A stretch of 64,000 bases of DNA from Cyanobium sp. Cruz CV13-4-11 (GCF_024346055.1 NZ_JAGQCH010000009.1:1-64000), one strand, 5' to 3'. Counted from the stretch's first letter, positions 28,221 to 36,987 are shown. The notes: generated by a model from the sequence alone, not told the origin. Made by a program: numbers and translations.

Positions 28221-28979
28221 ATGGCCAGTGCTGAAGCTTCCCTGCTGCCGCCCGAGGAGGGCCGACCGCCCCAGCCGGTGGCGCCGGGGTTGTGGCTGTT
28301 CGCGCCCAGCCGGGAGAGCCAGGGCGGCAGCGCCTGGCTGCTGGAGGCGGCCGGCGCCGACCTGCTCATCGACTGCCCCGCCTTCACCCGGGCCAACCTG
28401 CAGTTCCTGGCCGGCCGCCCCCGCCATCGGCCGGGCGGGAGTGGCGAGGGGCTGGCCTGGATCCTGCTCACCGGCCGCGGCGGCCATGGCCGCTGCCGCC
28501 GCCTGCAGCAAGCCCTGGGGTGGCCCGTCCTGGTGCAGGAGCAGGAGGCCTATCTCCTGCCCGGCGTGGATCCCCTGCACACCTTCACCGGCGAGCACCG
28601 GCTCGGCCCGGACGTGCGTTTGCTCTGGACGCCGGGGCCTTCCCCCGGGAGCTGTGTGGTGCATGTCTCTCCGCTGGGCGGCGTGGGCCCGGACGGGTTG
28701 TTCTGCGGCCGACTGCTGGTTCCGGTGGCCCCCGCCCGGGTGGCTCCCCTGCGCCAGCGGGGCACCTTTCACTGGGGACGCCAGCTCCAGAGCCTGGAAC
28801 GCCTGCGCCGGTGGCTGCCGGCCGGGTCCCCCGACTGGATCGCCAGCGGCGCCGGACTGGGGGCCCTGAGGGGGGCAAAGCTGGTGGATCAGGGCGCCTC
28901 GGTGCTGCGCGACCTGGATCTGGAAGCCCTGGCCTTGCAGCCCCCCGGCGGACCCATGACCCCCAAACCGCTGTCATGA
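28221..28979 (+). CDS. Metallo-beta-lactamase-fold protein lacking the metal-binding motif
   Basis: 252 residues from ATG 28221. The strand order resembles the N-terminal half of an MBL fold: SAWLLEAAGADLLIDCPAFT, then WILLTGRGGHGRCRRLQQAL where HxHxDH should stand, VLVQEQEAYLLPG, a TPGPSPGSCVVHV stretch that matches the usual TPGHTPGS with the histidine lost, and GLFCGRLLV (usual GDxLF). So at least three metal ligands are missing. It is probably not a hydrolase; it may be a structural or binding protein. It is divergent from glgX (47-base gap) and upstream of HU. Confidence 0.72.
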   Translation: MASAEASLLPPEEGRPPQPVAPGLWLFAPSRESQGGSAWLLEAAGADLLIDCPAFTRANLQFLAGRPRHRPGGSGEGLAWILLTGRGGHGRCRRLQQALGWPVLVQEQEAYLLPGVDPLHTFTGEHRLGPDVRLLWTPGPSPGSCVVHVSPLGGVGPDGLFCGRLLVPVAPARVAPLRQRGTFHWGRQLQSLERLRRWLPAGSPDWIASGAGLGALRGAKLVDQGASVLRDLDLEALALQPPGGPMTPKPLS

Positions 28980-28993
28980 GTGGACTTTTCTGG

Positions 28994-29022
28994 TTGCGGC
29001 CCCGGCGCAAGACCCATACGAT
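28994..29022 (+). promoter_or_regulatory. Probable sigma-70-type promoter of the HU gene
   Basis: TTGCGG (28994-28999) and TACGAT (29017-29022) with a 17-base spacer. Transcription would start near 29029 and give a leader of about 100 nt before the HU start at 29128. Assigned by eye; the spacing is ideal and each box matches four or five of six consensus bases. Confidence 0.55.
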
Positions 29023-29127
29023 TGGCGCGCTGAGCGCATCGGGCGGTCGGGGACTTCCGATTCGCCTCCATCACTCGACGTCCCGAACCCCGCCATCGCC
29101 ACCTCATCCGGAGGCTTATCCACAACC

Positions 29128-29403
29128 ATGAACAAAGCTGATCTCGTCAACATCGTGGCTGCCCGCACGGAGCTCACCAAGACCGACGTCTCCCTCGTGG
29201 TCGATGCCGCCATCGAAACCATCGTTGACTCTGTGGTCGAAGGCAAGAAGGTGTCCATCCTCGGTTTCGGCTCCTTTGAGCCCCGGGAGCGTTCTGCCCG
29301 CCAGGGTCTGAATCCAAAGACCGGCGAGAAGATCAAGATCCCCGCCAAACGCGTGCCCGCCTTCACCGCCGGCAAGCTGTTCAAGGACAAGGTTCAGGGC
29401 TGA
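29128..29403 (+). CDS. hup: Nucleoid protein HU
   Basis: 91 residues, the standard length of a histone-like HU subunit. MNKADLVNIVAAR at the start, KKVSILGFGSFEPRERSAR in the saddle and the DNA-intercalating arm RQGLNPKTGEKIKIPAKRVP with its proline at the tip, then FTAGKLFKDKV, are diagnostic. It acts as a dimer that bends and compacts DNA. A promoter-like pair lies about 100 bases upstream. gluQ starts 24 bases downstream. Confidence 0.98.
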   Translation: MNKADLVNIVAARTELTKTDVSLVVDAAIETIVDSVVEGKKVSILGFGSFEPRERSARQGLNPKTGEKIKIPAKRVPAFTAGKLFKDKVQG

Positions 29404-29426
29404 TCCGCACCAGGAGCCGTCTCGCC

Positions 29427-30431
29427 ATGCCAGCGGCCGCCGGGGCGAAGGCCCCGGCGCTGCGGCTTCCCCTCCATCTCCAGGCTCAGCTCGCCCGGGG
29501 AGTAGAGCGTCGACGCCAGGGTTACCGGACCCGCTTCGCCCCCTCCCCCACCGGCCCCTTGCACCGGGGTAATCTCCGCACCGCCCTGCTGAGCTGGCTT
29601 GACGCCCGACTCAGGGGTGGGGAGTGGCTGCTCCGCATCGACGACCTCGACACCCCCCGCAACCGGTCGGGTGCCGAGGCCGCGATCCTTGATGACCTTC
29701 ACTGGCTCGGCCTCGGCTGGGACGGTCCCGTGCGGCGTCAGAGCGCCCATCGTGGCCTCTACGCCACTGTCCTTTCGGCCCTGCGCCAGGCCGGCCACCT
29801 CTACCCCTGCCGCTGCAGCCGGAGGCTGCTGGCCGATGTCTCGGCGCCCCATGGGGCCCTGGCGGTCTACCCGGGGCACTGCCGGGAACGGACGCCTGTG
29901 TGGGGGCCCCAGGCCGGTCGCCTGCCCAGCTGGCGCCTGCGCCTGGGGCCGGGCGTCCTGTGCTGGCAGGAGCGCGGCGGCCCCTGCGGCCACCAGGACG
30001 GCCCCAGCGCGGTGGGGGACGTGGTGCTGCGGCGGGCCGATGGCGTGGTGGCTTACCACCTGGCCACCGCCGTCGACGAGTTGCTGATGGGGATCACTGA
30101 GGTTGTGCGCGGGGATGATCTCTGGCCTTCCACCGGGGCCCAGGTGGCGGTGATGGCTGCCCTCGGCGCCTCTCCGCCGGCCTATGCCCACGTGCCCCTC
30201 TGGCGCGACGCCAGGGGCGAGCGGCTGAGCAAGCGGGAGGGAGCCGAGGGGTTGGCCGGCCTTCGCAGCCGTGGCCTTGACGCCCCAGCGGTGATCGGCC
30301 GCCTGGCGGCCAGCCTGGCTCTGGTGCCAGCGGGCAGCCGTCTCAGTGCCGAAGAGCTGGCGGCCGGGCTGTCCCCGGAAACCCTGGACGCCTGTTTGCA
30401 CCCGGAGGGGGCCAAGGGGAAAAAGGTTTAA
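29427..30431 (+). CDS. gluQ: Glutamyl-queuosine tRNA(Asp) synthetase
   Basis: 334 residues, the size of the catalytic domain of GluRS without an anticodon-binding domain. RFAPSPTGPLHRGNLRTAL replaces the HIGH signature; RIDDLDTPR, then YPCRCSR...GHC supply a zinc site; RLSKREGAE is the KMSKS equivalent. It attaches glutamate to queuosine in tRNA-Asp. The first 30 residues are a lineage-specific extension; GTG in ARGVERRRQGYRT could be an internal start. It lies 24 bases after HU. Confidence 0.92.
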   Translation: MPAAAGAKAPALRLPLHLQAQLARGVERRRQGYRTRFAPSPTGPLHRGNLRTALLSWLDARLRGGEWLLRIDDLDTPRNRSGAEAAILDDLHWLGLGWDGPVRRQSAHRGLYATVLSALRQAGHLYPCRCSRRLLADVSAPHGALAVYPGHCRERTPVWGPQAGRLPSWRLRLGPGVLCWQERGGPCGHQDGPSAVGDVVLRRADGVVAYHLATAVDELLMGITEVVRGDDLWPSTGAQVAVMAALGASPPAYAHVPLWRDARGERLSKREGAEGLAGLRSRGLDAPAVIGRLAASLALVPAGSRLSAEELAAGLSPETLDACLHPEGAKGKKV

Positions 30432-30504
30432 GGAAGGTTTCGGGATTGAAGGGGTCTGGCTCGGCCACAGTGAGGAGATCAGAACAATCGCTCGCCAGTC
30501 GGTC

Positions 30505-30717
30505 ATGTCCCTCCAGGTTCCCTCCACCGATTCGAGGAGCCACCCCCCCACGCCGTGCCGATGTCCCCAGTGCGGCGGCAGCGGACTGCTGAGGATTGAT
30601 GATCAGCGTTACCGCACCTGCCTGGACTGTCTGGGCCAGGGGCACTCCCGCGCCATGGGGGGTAAGGGACTGGTCTTCCGGATCGTCAACGCGAGGTCCG
30701 CTTCCGCCGCCAGATGA
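30505..30717 (+). CDS. Small zinc-finger-like protein (DnaJ-type CxxCxGxG)
   Basis: 70 residues from ATG 30505. It carries two CxxC units, CPQCGGSGLL and CLDCLGQG, each of the DnaJ cysteine-rich type, spaced to form one zinc site. The N-terminus is polar and low in complexity, the C-terminus basic. Such half-DnaJ zinc peptides are common in picocyanobacteria; the partner and role are unknown. Its last 32 bases overlap the antisense end of the next small gene. Confidence 0.66.
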   Translation: MSLQVPSTDSRSHPPTPCRCPQCGGSGLLRIDDQRYRTCLDCLGQGHSRAMGGKGLVFRIVNARSASAAR

Positions 30718-30799
30718 AGAAGGCGGTGGTGGCGACCACCGCCGCCAGTGGCGCCGCCGTGAGCAGCAGCAGGATCACGGCGGTCCAGTCGGTGTACAT
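30686..30799 (-). CDS. 37-residue single-pass membrane peptide
   Basis: MYTDW is followed by a membrane helix at about 6-29 (TAVILLLLTAAPLAAVVATT) and a basic tail WRRKRTSR, so the N-terminus should face out of the cytoplasm by the positive-inside rule. The size resembles small photosystem or NDH subunits, but it matches none that I can name. It is divergent from the secreted protein at 30850 and convergent, with a 32-base overlap, with the zinc-finger gene. Coding status rests on the clear membrane-peptide pattern. Confidence 0.55.
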   Translation of the reverse strand: MYTDWTAVILLLLTAAPLAAVVATTAFFIWRRKRTSR

Positions 30800-30849
30800 G
30801 GGTGCGTGTGTTGGAGCGGTGCCATCATCCCAGCAGATGCTCCCCGGCG

Positions 30850-31155
30850 ATGGCCAACCAACAGCACCCCCACCAGGCTTCCCGGATATCCCTCGTTCTT
30901 CGTCGCCTCGCACTGGCTGGTGTCCTGACGGGTTCTCTGTTGGGGGCAGGGGCAAAGGTTCTGGCGAACGTGCAGTTCGAGAATTGCGTCACCGCTGCCG
31001 ATGGCTCCATCACCTGCGACACGGTGCCGACCGGCAACACCCTGATGAATGATGTCGACGCCCGCTACGGACTTCTCCAGAACGCCAGTCCCGGCTGGAG
31101 CGAGTTTGAGCCCTACCAGGGTTATGACGATGACTTCGGCGGCAACGAGACGTGA
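30850..31155 (+). CDS. Small exported protein of unknown function
   Basis: 101 residues from ATG 30850 (an in-frame ATG at 30802 would add 16 residues of no clear character). A signal peptide spans about 10-37 (LVLRRLALAGVLTGSLLGAG, cleavage near VLA). The mature part NVQFENCVTAADGSITCDTV has two cysteines that could form a disulfide, and the C-terminus is aromatic and acidic (GWSEFEPYQGYDDDFGG). Unknown family; likely periplasmic or thylakoid-lumenal. Confidence 0.68.
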   Translation: MANQQHPHQASRISLVLRRLALAGVLTGSLLGAGAKVLANVQFENCVTAADGSITCDTVPTGNTLMNDVDARYGLLQNASPGWSEFEPYQGYDDDFGGNET

Positions 31156-31251
31156 TCAGCTGGCCTGCCCAGCTTGCAACGACATGTGGCGCCCCCTCGC
31201 GGGCGGCCGCTTCTCTGGTGTAGCCCGGAGCAGCCACTCACGGGGGTTGTG

Positions 31252-31506
31252 ATGCCTGTCTGGGCACCTGAAATCGATCCGGCCCATCCCCTGGAGTGCA
31301 CCCAGGCCAAGCGCTATGTGCTGCAACGCCTTTCCTACGTCTCCATCCGTCCCGACGACCAGGGTCTGGGGGATGTGAGCGATCCGATGGCGGCCTATCT
31401 GTTCCATACCCATGAGGCGGCCCAGCGCGCCGCCGGTGAGCTCAACCGACTGGGTGGCGACGGTTTCGACGTGGTCAAGGTGGAAGGGCCCGTTGCGTTG
31501 TGCTGA
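31252..31506 (+). CDS. Uncharacterised small soluble protein
   Basis: 84 residues from ATG 31252 (GTG 31249 is adjacent). It appears as a compact alpha/beta domain: AKRYVLQRLSYVSIRP, AAYLFHTHEAAQRAAGELNR, DGFDVVKVEGPVALC. The pattern of a strand, a long helix with HxHE and a final strand resembles a ferredoxin-like fold, but no family was recognised. It lies about 100 bases after the exported protein and 145 bases before cyAbrB. Confidence 0.62.
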   Translation: MPVWAPEIDPAHPLECTQAKRYVLQRLSYVSIRPDDQGLGDVSDPMAAYLFHTHEAAQRAAGELNRLGGDGFDVVKVEGPVALC

Positions 31507-31594
31507 GCCCGGCCCATGGCCGTGCCATGTCCTTGCCCAGCAGCAGACGCATCGGCAGCGAGTTCGTCCCTGGCGTGTATCGGCAGTTCGCCTA

Positions 31595-31623
31595 ATGACG
31601 TCAGGCCGATAAACCTTTATAGT
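31595..31623 (+). promoter_or_regulatory. Probable promoter of the cyAbrB gene
   Basis: ATGACG (31595-31600) and TATAGT (31618-31623) with a 17-base spacer, in an unusually AT-rich stretch for this window. The start point would be near 31630, leaving a leader of about 22 nt to ATG 31652. A T8 run at 31637-31644 lies within the leader. Confidence 0.6.
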
Positions 31624-31651
31624 CAGTCTTGTAAGGTTTTTTTTGGTCCCA

Positions 31652-32020
31652 ATGCTCACCGGATCTGATCTCCTGGCCAAGGTCAAGGAGTTGGGCGATG
31701 TCTCGAAATCCGATCTAGTGCGTGGTTGCGGCTACGTCAGCACCAAGAAGGATGGAGCCGAGCGTCTGAATTTCACGGCCTTTTACGAGGCTCTGCTGGA
31801 AGCCAAGGGCGTCAGCCTTGGTGAAGGCGGTGGCAAGGGTGGCTCCAAAGGTGGCCGCAAGCTCAGCTATGTGGCCACCGTCCAGGGCAACGGCAACCTT
31901 CTGGTGGGCAAGGCCTACACCGCCATGCTCGATCTCCAGCCTGGAGATGAATTCGAGATCAAGCTGGGCCGCAAGCAGATCCGCCTGATTCCTGCGGGAT
32001 CCACCGAAGACGACGAGTGA
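31652..32020 (+). CDS. cyAbrB-family transcriptional regulator
   Basis: 122 residues. The N-terminal half (LLAKVKELGDVSKSDLVRGCGY, NFTAFYEALLEAKG) is the domain typical of cyanobacterial AbrB proteins. After a Gly/Lys/Ser linker comes the AbrB-like swapped-hairpin part (LVGKAYTAMLDLQPGDEFEIKLGRKQIRLIP), which in this family sits at the C-terminus. cyAbrBs tune carbon and nitrogen metabolism and bind DNA with broad specificity. A strong promoter precedes it and an 18-bp inverted repeat follows 8 bases after the stop. Confidence 0.9.
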   Translation: MLTGSDLLAKVKELGDVSKSDLVRGCGYVSTKKDGAERLNFTAFYEALLEAKGVSLGEGGGKGGSKGGRKLSYVATVQGNGNLLVGKAYTAMLDLQPGDEFEIKLGRKQIRLIPAGSTEDDE

Positions 32021-32027
32021 GCGGAAA

Positions 32028-32082
32028 CCCGCAGGATGACCTGAAACCATGGCAAGGCCAAGGCTTCAGGTCATCCTGCGGG
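32028..32082. terminator. 18-bp inverted repeat between convergent genes, probable terminator
   Basis: The arms 32028-32045 and 32065-32082 are perfect inverted copies (CCCGCAGGATGACCTGAA and its complement) around a 19-base loop. The right arm includes the stop codon of the minus-strand gene at 32071. On the minus strand three T residues follow the stem; on the plus strand there is no T-run. It most likely ends both transcripts, better for the minus one, or protects 3' ends. Confidence 0.65.
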
Positions 32083-32559
32083 ACGTGGTAGTCCCCGCTG
32101 CTGACGATCACAGGCCACCAGGAACGCCGTCACCTGGTCCCCCCAGTTCACCACCACGAGCAGGTTGCGGGGGGATCTGGAAAATCCTTGCTGCGACAGT
32201 ACGGCGAAACCGTTGAGATCGTCGTGGCTCACCAGGGGATGCCTCCCCTGGAGGGCGCCCCAGGCGCGCAGGAAGCTCTCTCCCTCCAGCCTGAGGCAGC
32301 GGGCATAGGCCTCTTCCGTGCCGACCCCCTGGCGCCGCAGCCTCACGAAGCTGTCCAGGTCCGGTCCCAGATGGTCGATCCAGCGGCCGAGGTCCCCCAC
32401 GGCCACCAACCGGCTGCGGTCCGGGTCCGTGGGCGTCAGCAGCAGGGCCGTGGTGGCCAGCGACCAGGTCGCCTCCGCCAGCAGCCGCTCGGCCGCCTCC
32501 ATCAGAGCGCCATGGTGGCTCTCCAGCAGCTGCTCGTGGCGTGTCCTGAGATCATCCAT
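32071..32559 (-). CDS. Uncharacterised protein
   Basis: 162 residues, family not recognised. Mainly helical: RHEQLLESHHGALMEAAERL, LAEATWSLATTALLL, LGRWIDHLGPDLDSFVRLRR, then a beta-rich C-terminal part (RNLLVVVNWGDQVTAFLVAC). No membrane segment, signal or metal motif. The coding pattern (GC-rich third positions, clear end at the terminator hairpin) supports a real gene. It lies between cyAbrB and tRNA-Thr(CGT). Confidence 0.6.
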   Translation of the reverse strand: MDDLRTRHEQLLESHHGALMEAAERLLAEATWSLATTALLLTPTDPDRSRLVAVGDLGRWIDHLGPDLDSFVRLRRQGVGTEEAYARCLRLEGESFLRAWGALQGRHPLVSHDDLNGFAVLSQQGFSRSPRNLLVVVNWGDQVTAFLVACDRQQRGLPRPAG

Positions 32560-32643
32560 GGCCCGAGTATCGCCACCGACGCTTCCAGACGGAAAAGCAG
32601 CGCAGCTGGCGTCGGACCTGGACCTGGGGCGGGGTGAGCAGAG

Positions 32644-32715
<72 letters not shown>

Positions 32716-32768
32716 CATCGGCCAAGAAATTAGCATTCGTCGGATCACCACCAGCGGCACACCATTCC

Positions 32769-33026
32769 ATGGGATCCGACCCGAAGAGATCCCTGGATCC
32801 GGAGTTGCGCCGGCGCCTCCTGGCGGAAGCCAGGACCCCCTGGCGGGGGCTGCGGCGGGCGTTGTGGTTCGCCCTGGTGGCCTCGGCTGGCCTGGGCCTG
32901 GCGACCATGGCCCTACGGGCCTCCGCCGGCTCGGAGGTGGGCTCAGGGGACCTGCTGATCCAGGTGGGCGCCTTCAGCCTCTTCGGTGCGTTGCTCTGGT
33001 TCGACCGCAACCGGGGGGGCGATTGA
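32769..33026 (+). CDS. DUF3493 family membrane protein
   Basis: 85 residues. SLDPELRRRLLAEARTPWRG is the signature opening of DUF3493, followed by two membrane helices (LRRALWFALVASAGLGLATM; LLIQVGAFSLFGALLWF) and a short basic end. The family is found in cyanobacteria and chloroplasts, where a member affects photosystem II accumulation. Its 3' 84 bases overlap the convergent membrane protein gene. Confidence 0.82.
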   Translation: MGSDPKRSLDPELRRRLLAEARTPWRGLRRALWFALVASAGLGLATMALRASAGSEVGSGDLLIQVGAFSLFGALLWFDRNRGGD

Positions 33027-33620
33027 GGGCTCCTGCAGCTTCAGCGGTTCCGGCAGCAGCAGCGGCAGGCCCAGGCAGAGGCGTTGCTGCTCGAGTTCCG
33101 CCAGGCTGAGCGGCGGGGTCGCGGACACCGTCTCTGGCTTGCGGCTGAGCAGCCACAGGGACTGGACCAGCTGTTGCCACTGCCACAGCATCACCGCCAG
33201 CAGCAGGGCTGCCAGCAGCAGGGCCACCAGACGCGGACAGGAGCCGAAGGGGGAGACGGGGGAGGCCACGGCCGCCTGGCGGTCGATCCACCACAGCAGG
33301 GGCAGGCCCAGGGCGGCACCGCCGGCCGTGGCCAGCGCCAGGGCCGGGGTGGCCTGGAGGCGGCTGAGCCGGCGCTGCAGCTCCCGGCGGCCCCGCAGGG
33401 GGGTCTGCAGCAGCAGCAACGACCAGACGTCGGCGGGGCGACGCACCAGCAGCAGGGCCGGCGCCAGGGCGCCGATGGCCCAGCAGAGCAGCCTTTCCAG
33501 CCCCGGGAGGGGCCCAGGGTCGCTGCCGGCGAGCACCAGCAGCAACAGCAAGGCCTCGAGAGGCAACACCCCGATGGCGATCAGCTGGAGCCAGAGCAGG
33601 GGCTCGCTGCGGGGTGTCAC
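32943..33620 (-). CDS. Low-complexity-tail membrane protein
   Basis: 225 residues from GTG 33620, four bases after the infB stop. Four hydrophobic segments (LLWLQLIAIGVLPLEALLLL; LLCWAIGALAPALLLV; ATPALALATAGGAALGLPLL; LVALLLAALLLAVMLWQW) and a Pro/Glu-rich tail of about 60 residues. It belongs to a picocyanobacterial membrane family named for that tail; function unknown. It is the last gene of the rimP-nusA-ylxR-infB operon. The tail is encoded across the 84-base overlap with DUF3493. Confidence 0.8.
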   Translation of the reverse strand: MTPRSEPLLWLQLIAIGVLPLEALLLLLVLAGSDPGPLPGLERLLCWAIGALAPALLLVRRPADVWSLLLLQTPLRGRRELQRRLSRLQATPALALATAGGAALGLPLLWWIDRQAAVASPVSPFGSCPRLVALLLAALLLAVMLWQWQQLVQSLWLLSRKPETVSATPPLSLAELEQQRLCLGLPLLLPEPLKLQEPSIAPPVAVEPEQRTEEAEGAHLDQQVP

Positions 33621-33624
33621 GGGA

Positions 33625-36600
33625 TCAGGTGCTGAGGGTCCGGCGCTGGGTGACCAGCTTGAAGGCCTCGACCCGATCCCTCTCCTGCCAGCCGGTGAAC
33701 CGGTCGCAGCCGATGCCGCACTCGAAGCCCGTGGCCACCTCCTTGACGTCGTCCTTGTTGCGACGCAGAGAATCGAGATCGCCTTCGTAGACGAGCTCCT
33801 TGCCGCGGTGCACGCGGATGCGGCAATTGCGCTGCAGTTTGCCGTTGGTGACGTAGCAGCCGGCGACGGCGCTCTTGCCGATGGTGAACACGGCCCGCAC
33901 CTCCGCTTCGCCCAGGTTCTCCTCCACCAGCTCCGGTTCCAGCAGGCCCTCCATGGCCATCTGGATGTCCTCCAGCAGCTTGTAGATGACGTCGTAGTCG
34001 CGCACATCGACGCCGGTGGCATCGGCGGCACGCTTGGCTCCGGAGGCCATCGAGGTGTTGAAGCCCACGATCACGGCGCCCGAGGCCGCCGCCAGGTCGA
34101 CGTCCGTTTCGGTGATCTCGCCAGGGGCCGACAGCAGCACCCGCACCTGGACCTCCTCCTGGGGCAGCTGCTCGAGGGATCCGAGGATCGCCTCCACGCT
34201 GCCCTGGACATCTGCCTTGAGGATGAGGTTGAGCTCTTTCAGCTCGCCTTCGCTGACCTGGCCTGACATCGAGGCCAGGGAGACCCTCCTGGAGGCCATC
34301 TGCTGGGCCAGGCGGGTCGCCCGGGCCTCGTTGGCCCGGTCGCCCACCACCGCCCGGGCGCTCTTCTCGTCGGTGTAGACCTCGAATTCGTCGCCGGCGG
34401 TGGGCACTTCGCTGAAGCCGAGGGCCTCCACGGCGCTGGAGGGGCCGGCCTGCTTGACCCGTTTGCCGGTGTCGTCGACCATGGCGCGCACCTTGCCGAG
34501 AATCGGACCCGCCGCCAGCACGTCGCCGGCCTTGAGGGTGCCGTTCTGGATCAGCAGCGTGGCCACCGGGCCCTTGGCCTTGTCGAGGTGGGCCTCGATC
34601 ACGGTGCCCCGGGCCATCCGGTCGGGGTTGGCCTGCAGGTCCTCCACTTCGGTGACCAGCAGGATCATCTCCAGCAGCTTGTCGATGTTTTCCCCCTTGA
34701 TGGCGCTCACGGGGACCATCACGGTGGTGCCGCCCCAGTCCTCGGCCACCAGATCCAGGCCGGAGAGCTCCTGCTTGACCCGGTCGGGCTGGGCCCCTTC
34801 CTTGTCGATCTTGTTGATCGCCACCACGATCGGCACCTCGGCGGCGCGGGCGTGGCTGATCGCCTCCAGGGTCTGGGGGCGGACGCCGTCATCGGCGGCC
34901 ACCACCAGTACCGCCACGTCGGTGACCTTGGTGCCGCGGGCCCGCATGGCGGTGAACGCCTCGTGGCCCGGGGTGTCAAGGAAGGTGATCTTGCGGGTCT
35001 CGTCGCCATGGGGCACATCCACCTGGTAGGCACCGATGTGCTGGGTGATGCCGCCGGCCTCGCCCGCCGCCACCCGGGTCTTGCGGATCGCATCGAGCAG
35101 GCTCGTCTTGCCGTGGTCGACGTGACCCATCACGGTCACCACCGGGGGCCGGCGGATCAGGTGGGCCAGGTCGCTGTCCTCGATCATCTCCACGGTCTTC
35201 TTGGCCGCGGCTTCGATGTCGTCCTGGAGCACGGGCACGCCGAACTCCTCCGAGACCGTCTCGATCGTGTTCAGGTCGAGGGTCTGGGTGACGGTGGCGA
35301 TGATCCCCTTGAAGAAGAGGGATTTGATGATCTCGGAGCTCTCCACCCCGAGCCGGTCGGCCAGCTCCTGCACCGTGAGGTTGCCCTCGGGCACGATCAG
35401 CATCTCGGGACGCAGGGCCTTGGCTTCGCGGGAGGCCCGCAGCTCCATGGCCCGGCGCCGCTGGCGCTGGCGGGTGGTCTCTTTCTTGCGCTTGCGCACC
35501 GCCACGGTGGGCTTGGCAGCGGTGCCAGGAGCGGAGCGGGGCTTGGCCGGCCTGGCCAGGCTGGCCTGGAGCACCAGGGCTTCCTGCTCGCCGGCGTAGC
35601 CGCCGGTTTCGGCGGTGAGGGCATCATCGTTTTCGCCGATGATGTGGACCTTGGTGCGCTGTTTCTGCGGGGTGCGGCTGCGCAGGGCCTCGAGCTTGGC
35701 GCTGTCGTCCCAATCGGGCCGCCGGGCACCGGGGGCACGGGCGCCGGCCGGCGTGGGCGGGCGGAAGCCGGGGCGACGGGGGGCCGCCGGCGGGGTGGCG
35801 GTCGGGCGCGTCACACCCTCCGTCTCCCCTCCGGTTTCGGTGCTGCCTTCGCTCCTGTCGGGACGGCGCGGCGGCGGGGCGGTGGGACGGCCGGTGGGTT
35901 TCTGGAGCTGCATCAGCTCGCCGGGGGCCATCGGCTTGCGCATGCCGGCCGGGATCCCCGGGCGGCCGGGGGCCGCCGGACGACTTGCCGCCGAGGTGCC
36001 TGGACCGGCTGAGTCGCGGCGGATCGGCTTGCCGACCAGTTCGAGTGGGGTGGGGCCGGGCCGTCCCGGGGCCGAACCGGCCCTGGAGCCGGCGCTGCTG
36101 GGACGGATCGGTGCGGGGGTGCCTGGACGCTGGGGACGGGCCGAGGGCGGCGCGGGCCGGCTGCTCGTGGGGCCGCCCTGGCCGGGCTGGGGACGCCCGA
36201 CCAGCTGGGGGCGGGTGGCCGGGGGCCGGGTGGGGGCAGCGCCCGCACCGGCCGGCACGGGGCGGCCGGGGGCCGGCGCCGGTGGTCGTTGGGGGGAACC
36301 GACCCGCACCGGCGGCTGGGAGGTGCGGTTCACCGGAGCCGGACTGGTGGGCTTCGGCGCCGCCATTGGTTTGGCCGGAGGGGCCACGGCGGCGGGCCGG
36401 GCGGGGGCTGCTGGCACCGGGCGGGAGGGGGGGGCGCCGGCACCGGGTGAGGTGGCCGTGGGGGCTGGGGCCGTGGGGGCCGCAGCCGCCGGCTTGCCAA
36501 TGATGGTGGGCGGACGAACGGCCGGTTTGCCGGCTTCCACCGGTCGCGGACGGGCCGGGGCCGGAGCAGCGGGCGGCCTGGGGCGTGCCGCAGGCGGTTC

Positions 36601-36987
36601 GGGCCGGGCGGGGGCGGGGGAGGTGGCCGCCGTTGCGGGACGCGGTGCGGGCGGGCGGCTCGCTGGTGGGGCCGGGGCGGAGGGTGCCGGTGGGGTCGGC
36701 GGAGCGCTGGCCCGGGGGGCCGCCACGGGTGCCGGGGCGGCCTTCTTCACCGCCAGGATCGCCTTGGCCGGGGAGGTGGGCTCCGCCGGTTCGGGCCGCG
36801 ATGGGGTCAGGCTGTCGCCATTGACGCCGATCAGCGAACGGATGCGGGTCGCCTCGTCATCACTGATCGAGCTGCTGTGACTCTTGGCCGCAATGGAGAG
36901 CTTTTCGGCGGCATCGAGCACGTCCTTGTTGTCCAGGCCCAGGTCCTTCGACAGCTCGTAGATTCTCACTTTGCCGCTGCTGGTCAT
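33625..36987 (-). CDS. infB: Translation initiation factor IF-2
   Basis: 1120 residues. Residues about 1-55 are an IF2 N-terminal domain ([20 protein letters not shown]). About 70-440 is a Pro/Ala/Gly/Arg-rich disordered region, long even for cyanobacteria. A second N-terminal subdomain ([20 protein letters not shown]) follows. The GTPase domain has GHVDHGKTS (near 620), DTPGHEAF and NKID; domains II-IV are complete to the end. IF-2 places initiator tRNA on the 30S subunit. The ATG overlaps the ylxR stop (36984-36987). Confidence 0.98.
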   Translation of the reverse strand: MTSSGKVRIYELSKDLGLDNKDVLDAAEKLSIAAKSHSSSISDDEATRIRSLIGVNGDSLTPSRPEPAEPTSPAKAILAVKKAAPAPVAAPRASAPPTPPAPSAPAPPASRPPAPRPATAATSPAPARPEPPAARPRPPAAPAPARPRPVEAGKPAVRPPTIIGKPAAAAPTAPAPTATSPGAGAPPSRPVPAAPARPAAVAPPAKPMAAPKPTSPAPVNRTSQPPVRVGSPQRPPAPAPGRPVPAGAGAAPTRPPATRPQLVGRPQPGQGGPTSSRPAPPSARPQRPGTPAPIRPSSAGSRAGSAPGRPGPTPLELVGKPIRRDSAGPGTSAASRPAAPGRPGIPAGMRKPMAPGELMQLQKPTGRPTAPPPRRPDRSEGSTETGGETEGVTRPTATPPAAPRRPGFRPPTPAGARAPGARRPDWDDSAKLEALRSRTPQKQRTKVHIIGENDDALTAETGGYAGEQEALVLQASLARPAKPRSAPGTAAKPTVAVRKRKKETTRQRQRRRAMELRASREAKALRPEMLIVPEGNLTVQELADRLGVESSEIIKSLFFKGIIATVTQTLDLNTIETVSEEFGVPVLQDDIEAAAKKTVEMIEDSDLAHLIRRPPVVTVMGHVDHGKTSLLDAIRKTRVAAGEAGGITQHIGAYQVDVPHGDETRKITFLDTPGHEAFTAMRARGTKVTDVAVLVVAADDGVRPQTLEAISHARAAEVPIVVAINKIDKEGAQPDRVKQELSGLDLVAEDWGGTTVMVPVSAIKGENIDKLLEMILLVTEVEDLQANPDRMARGTVIEAHLDKAKGPVATLLIQNGTLKAGDVLAAGPILGKVRAMVDDTGKRVKQAGPSSAVEALGFSEVPTAGDEFEVYTDEKSARAVVGDRANEARATRLAQQMASRRVSLASMSGQVSEGELKELNLILKADVQGSVEAILGSLEQLPQEEVQVRVLLSAPGEITETDVDLAAASGAVIVGFNTSMASGAKRAADATGVDVRDYDVIYKLLEDIQMAMEGLLEPELVEENLGEAEVRAVFTIGKSAVAGCYVTNGKLQRNCRIRVHRGKELVYEGDLDSLRRNKDDVKEVATGFECGIGCDRFTGWQERDRVEAFKLVTQRRTLST

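Noticed and set aside
35740-36740. Long GC-rich low-complexity tract that resembles tandem repeats
   Set aside because: It is the disordered Pro/Ala/Gly arm of IF-2 in frame; no regular unit length.
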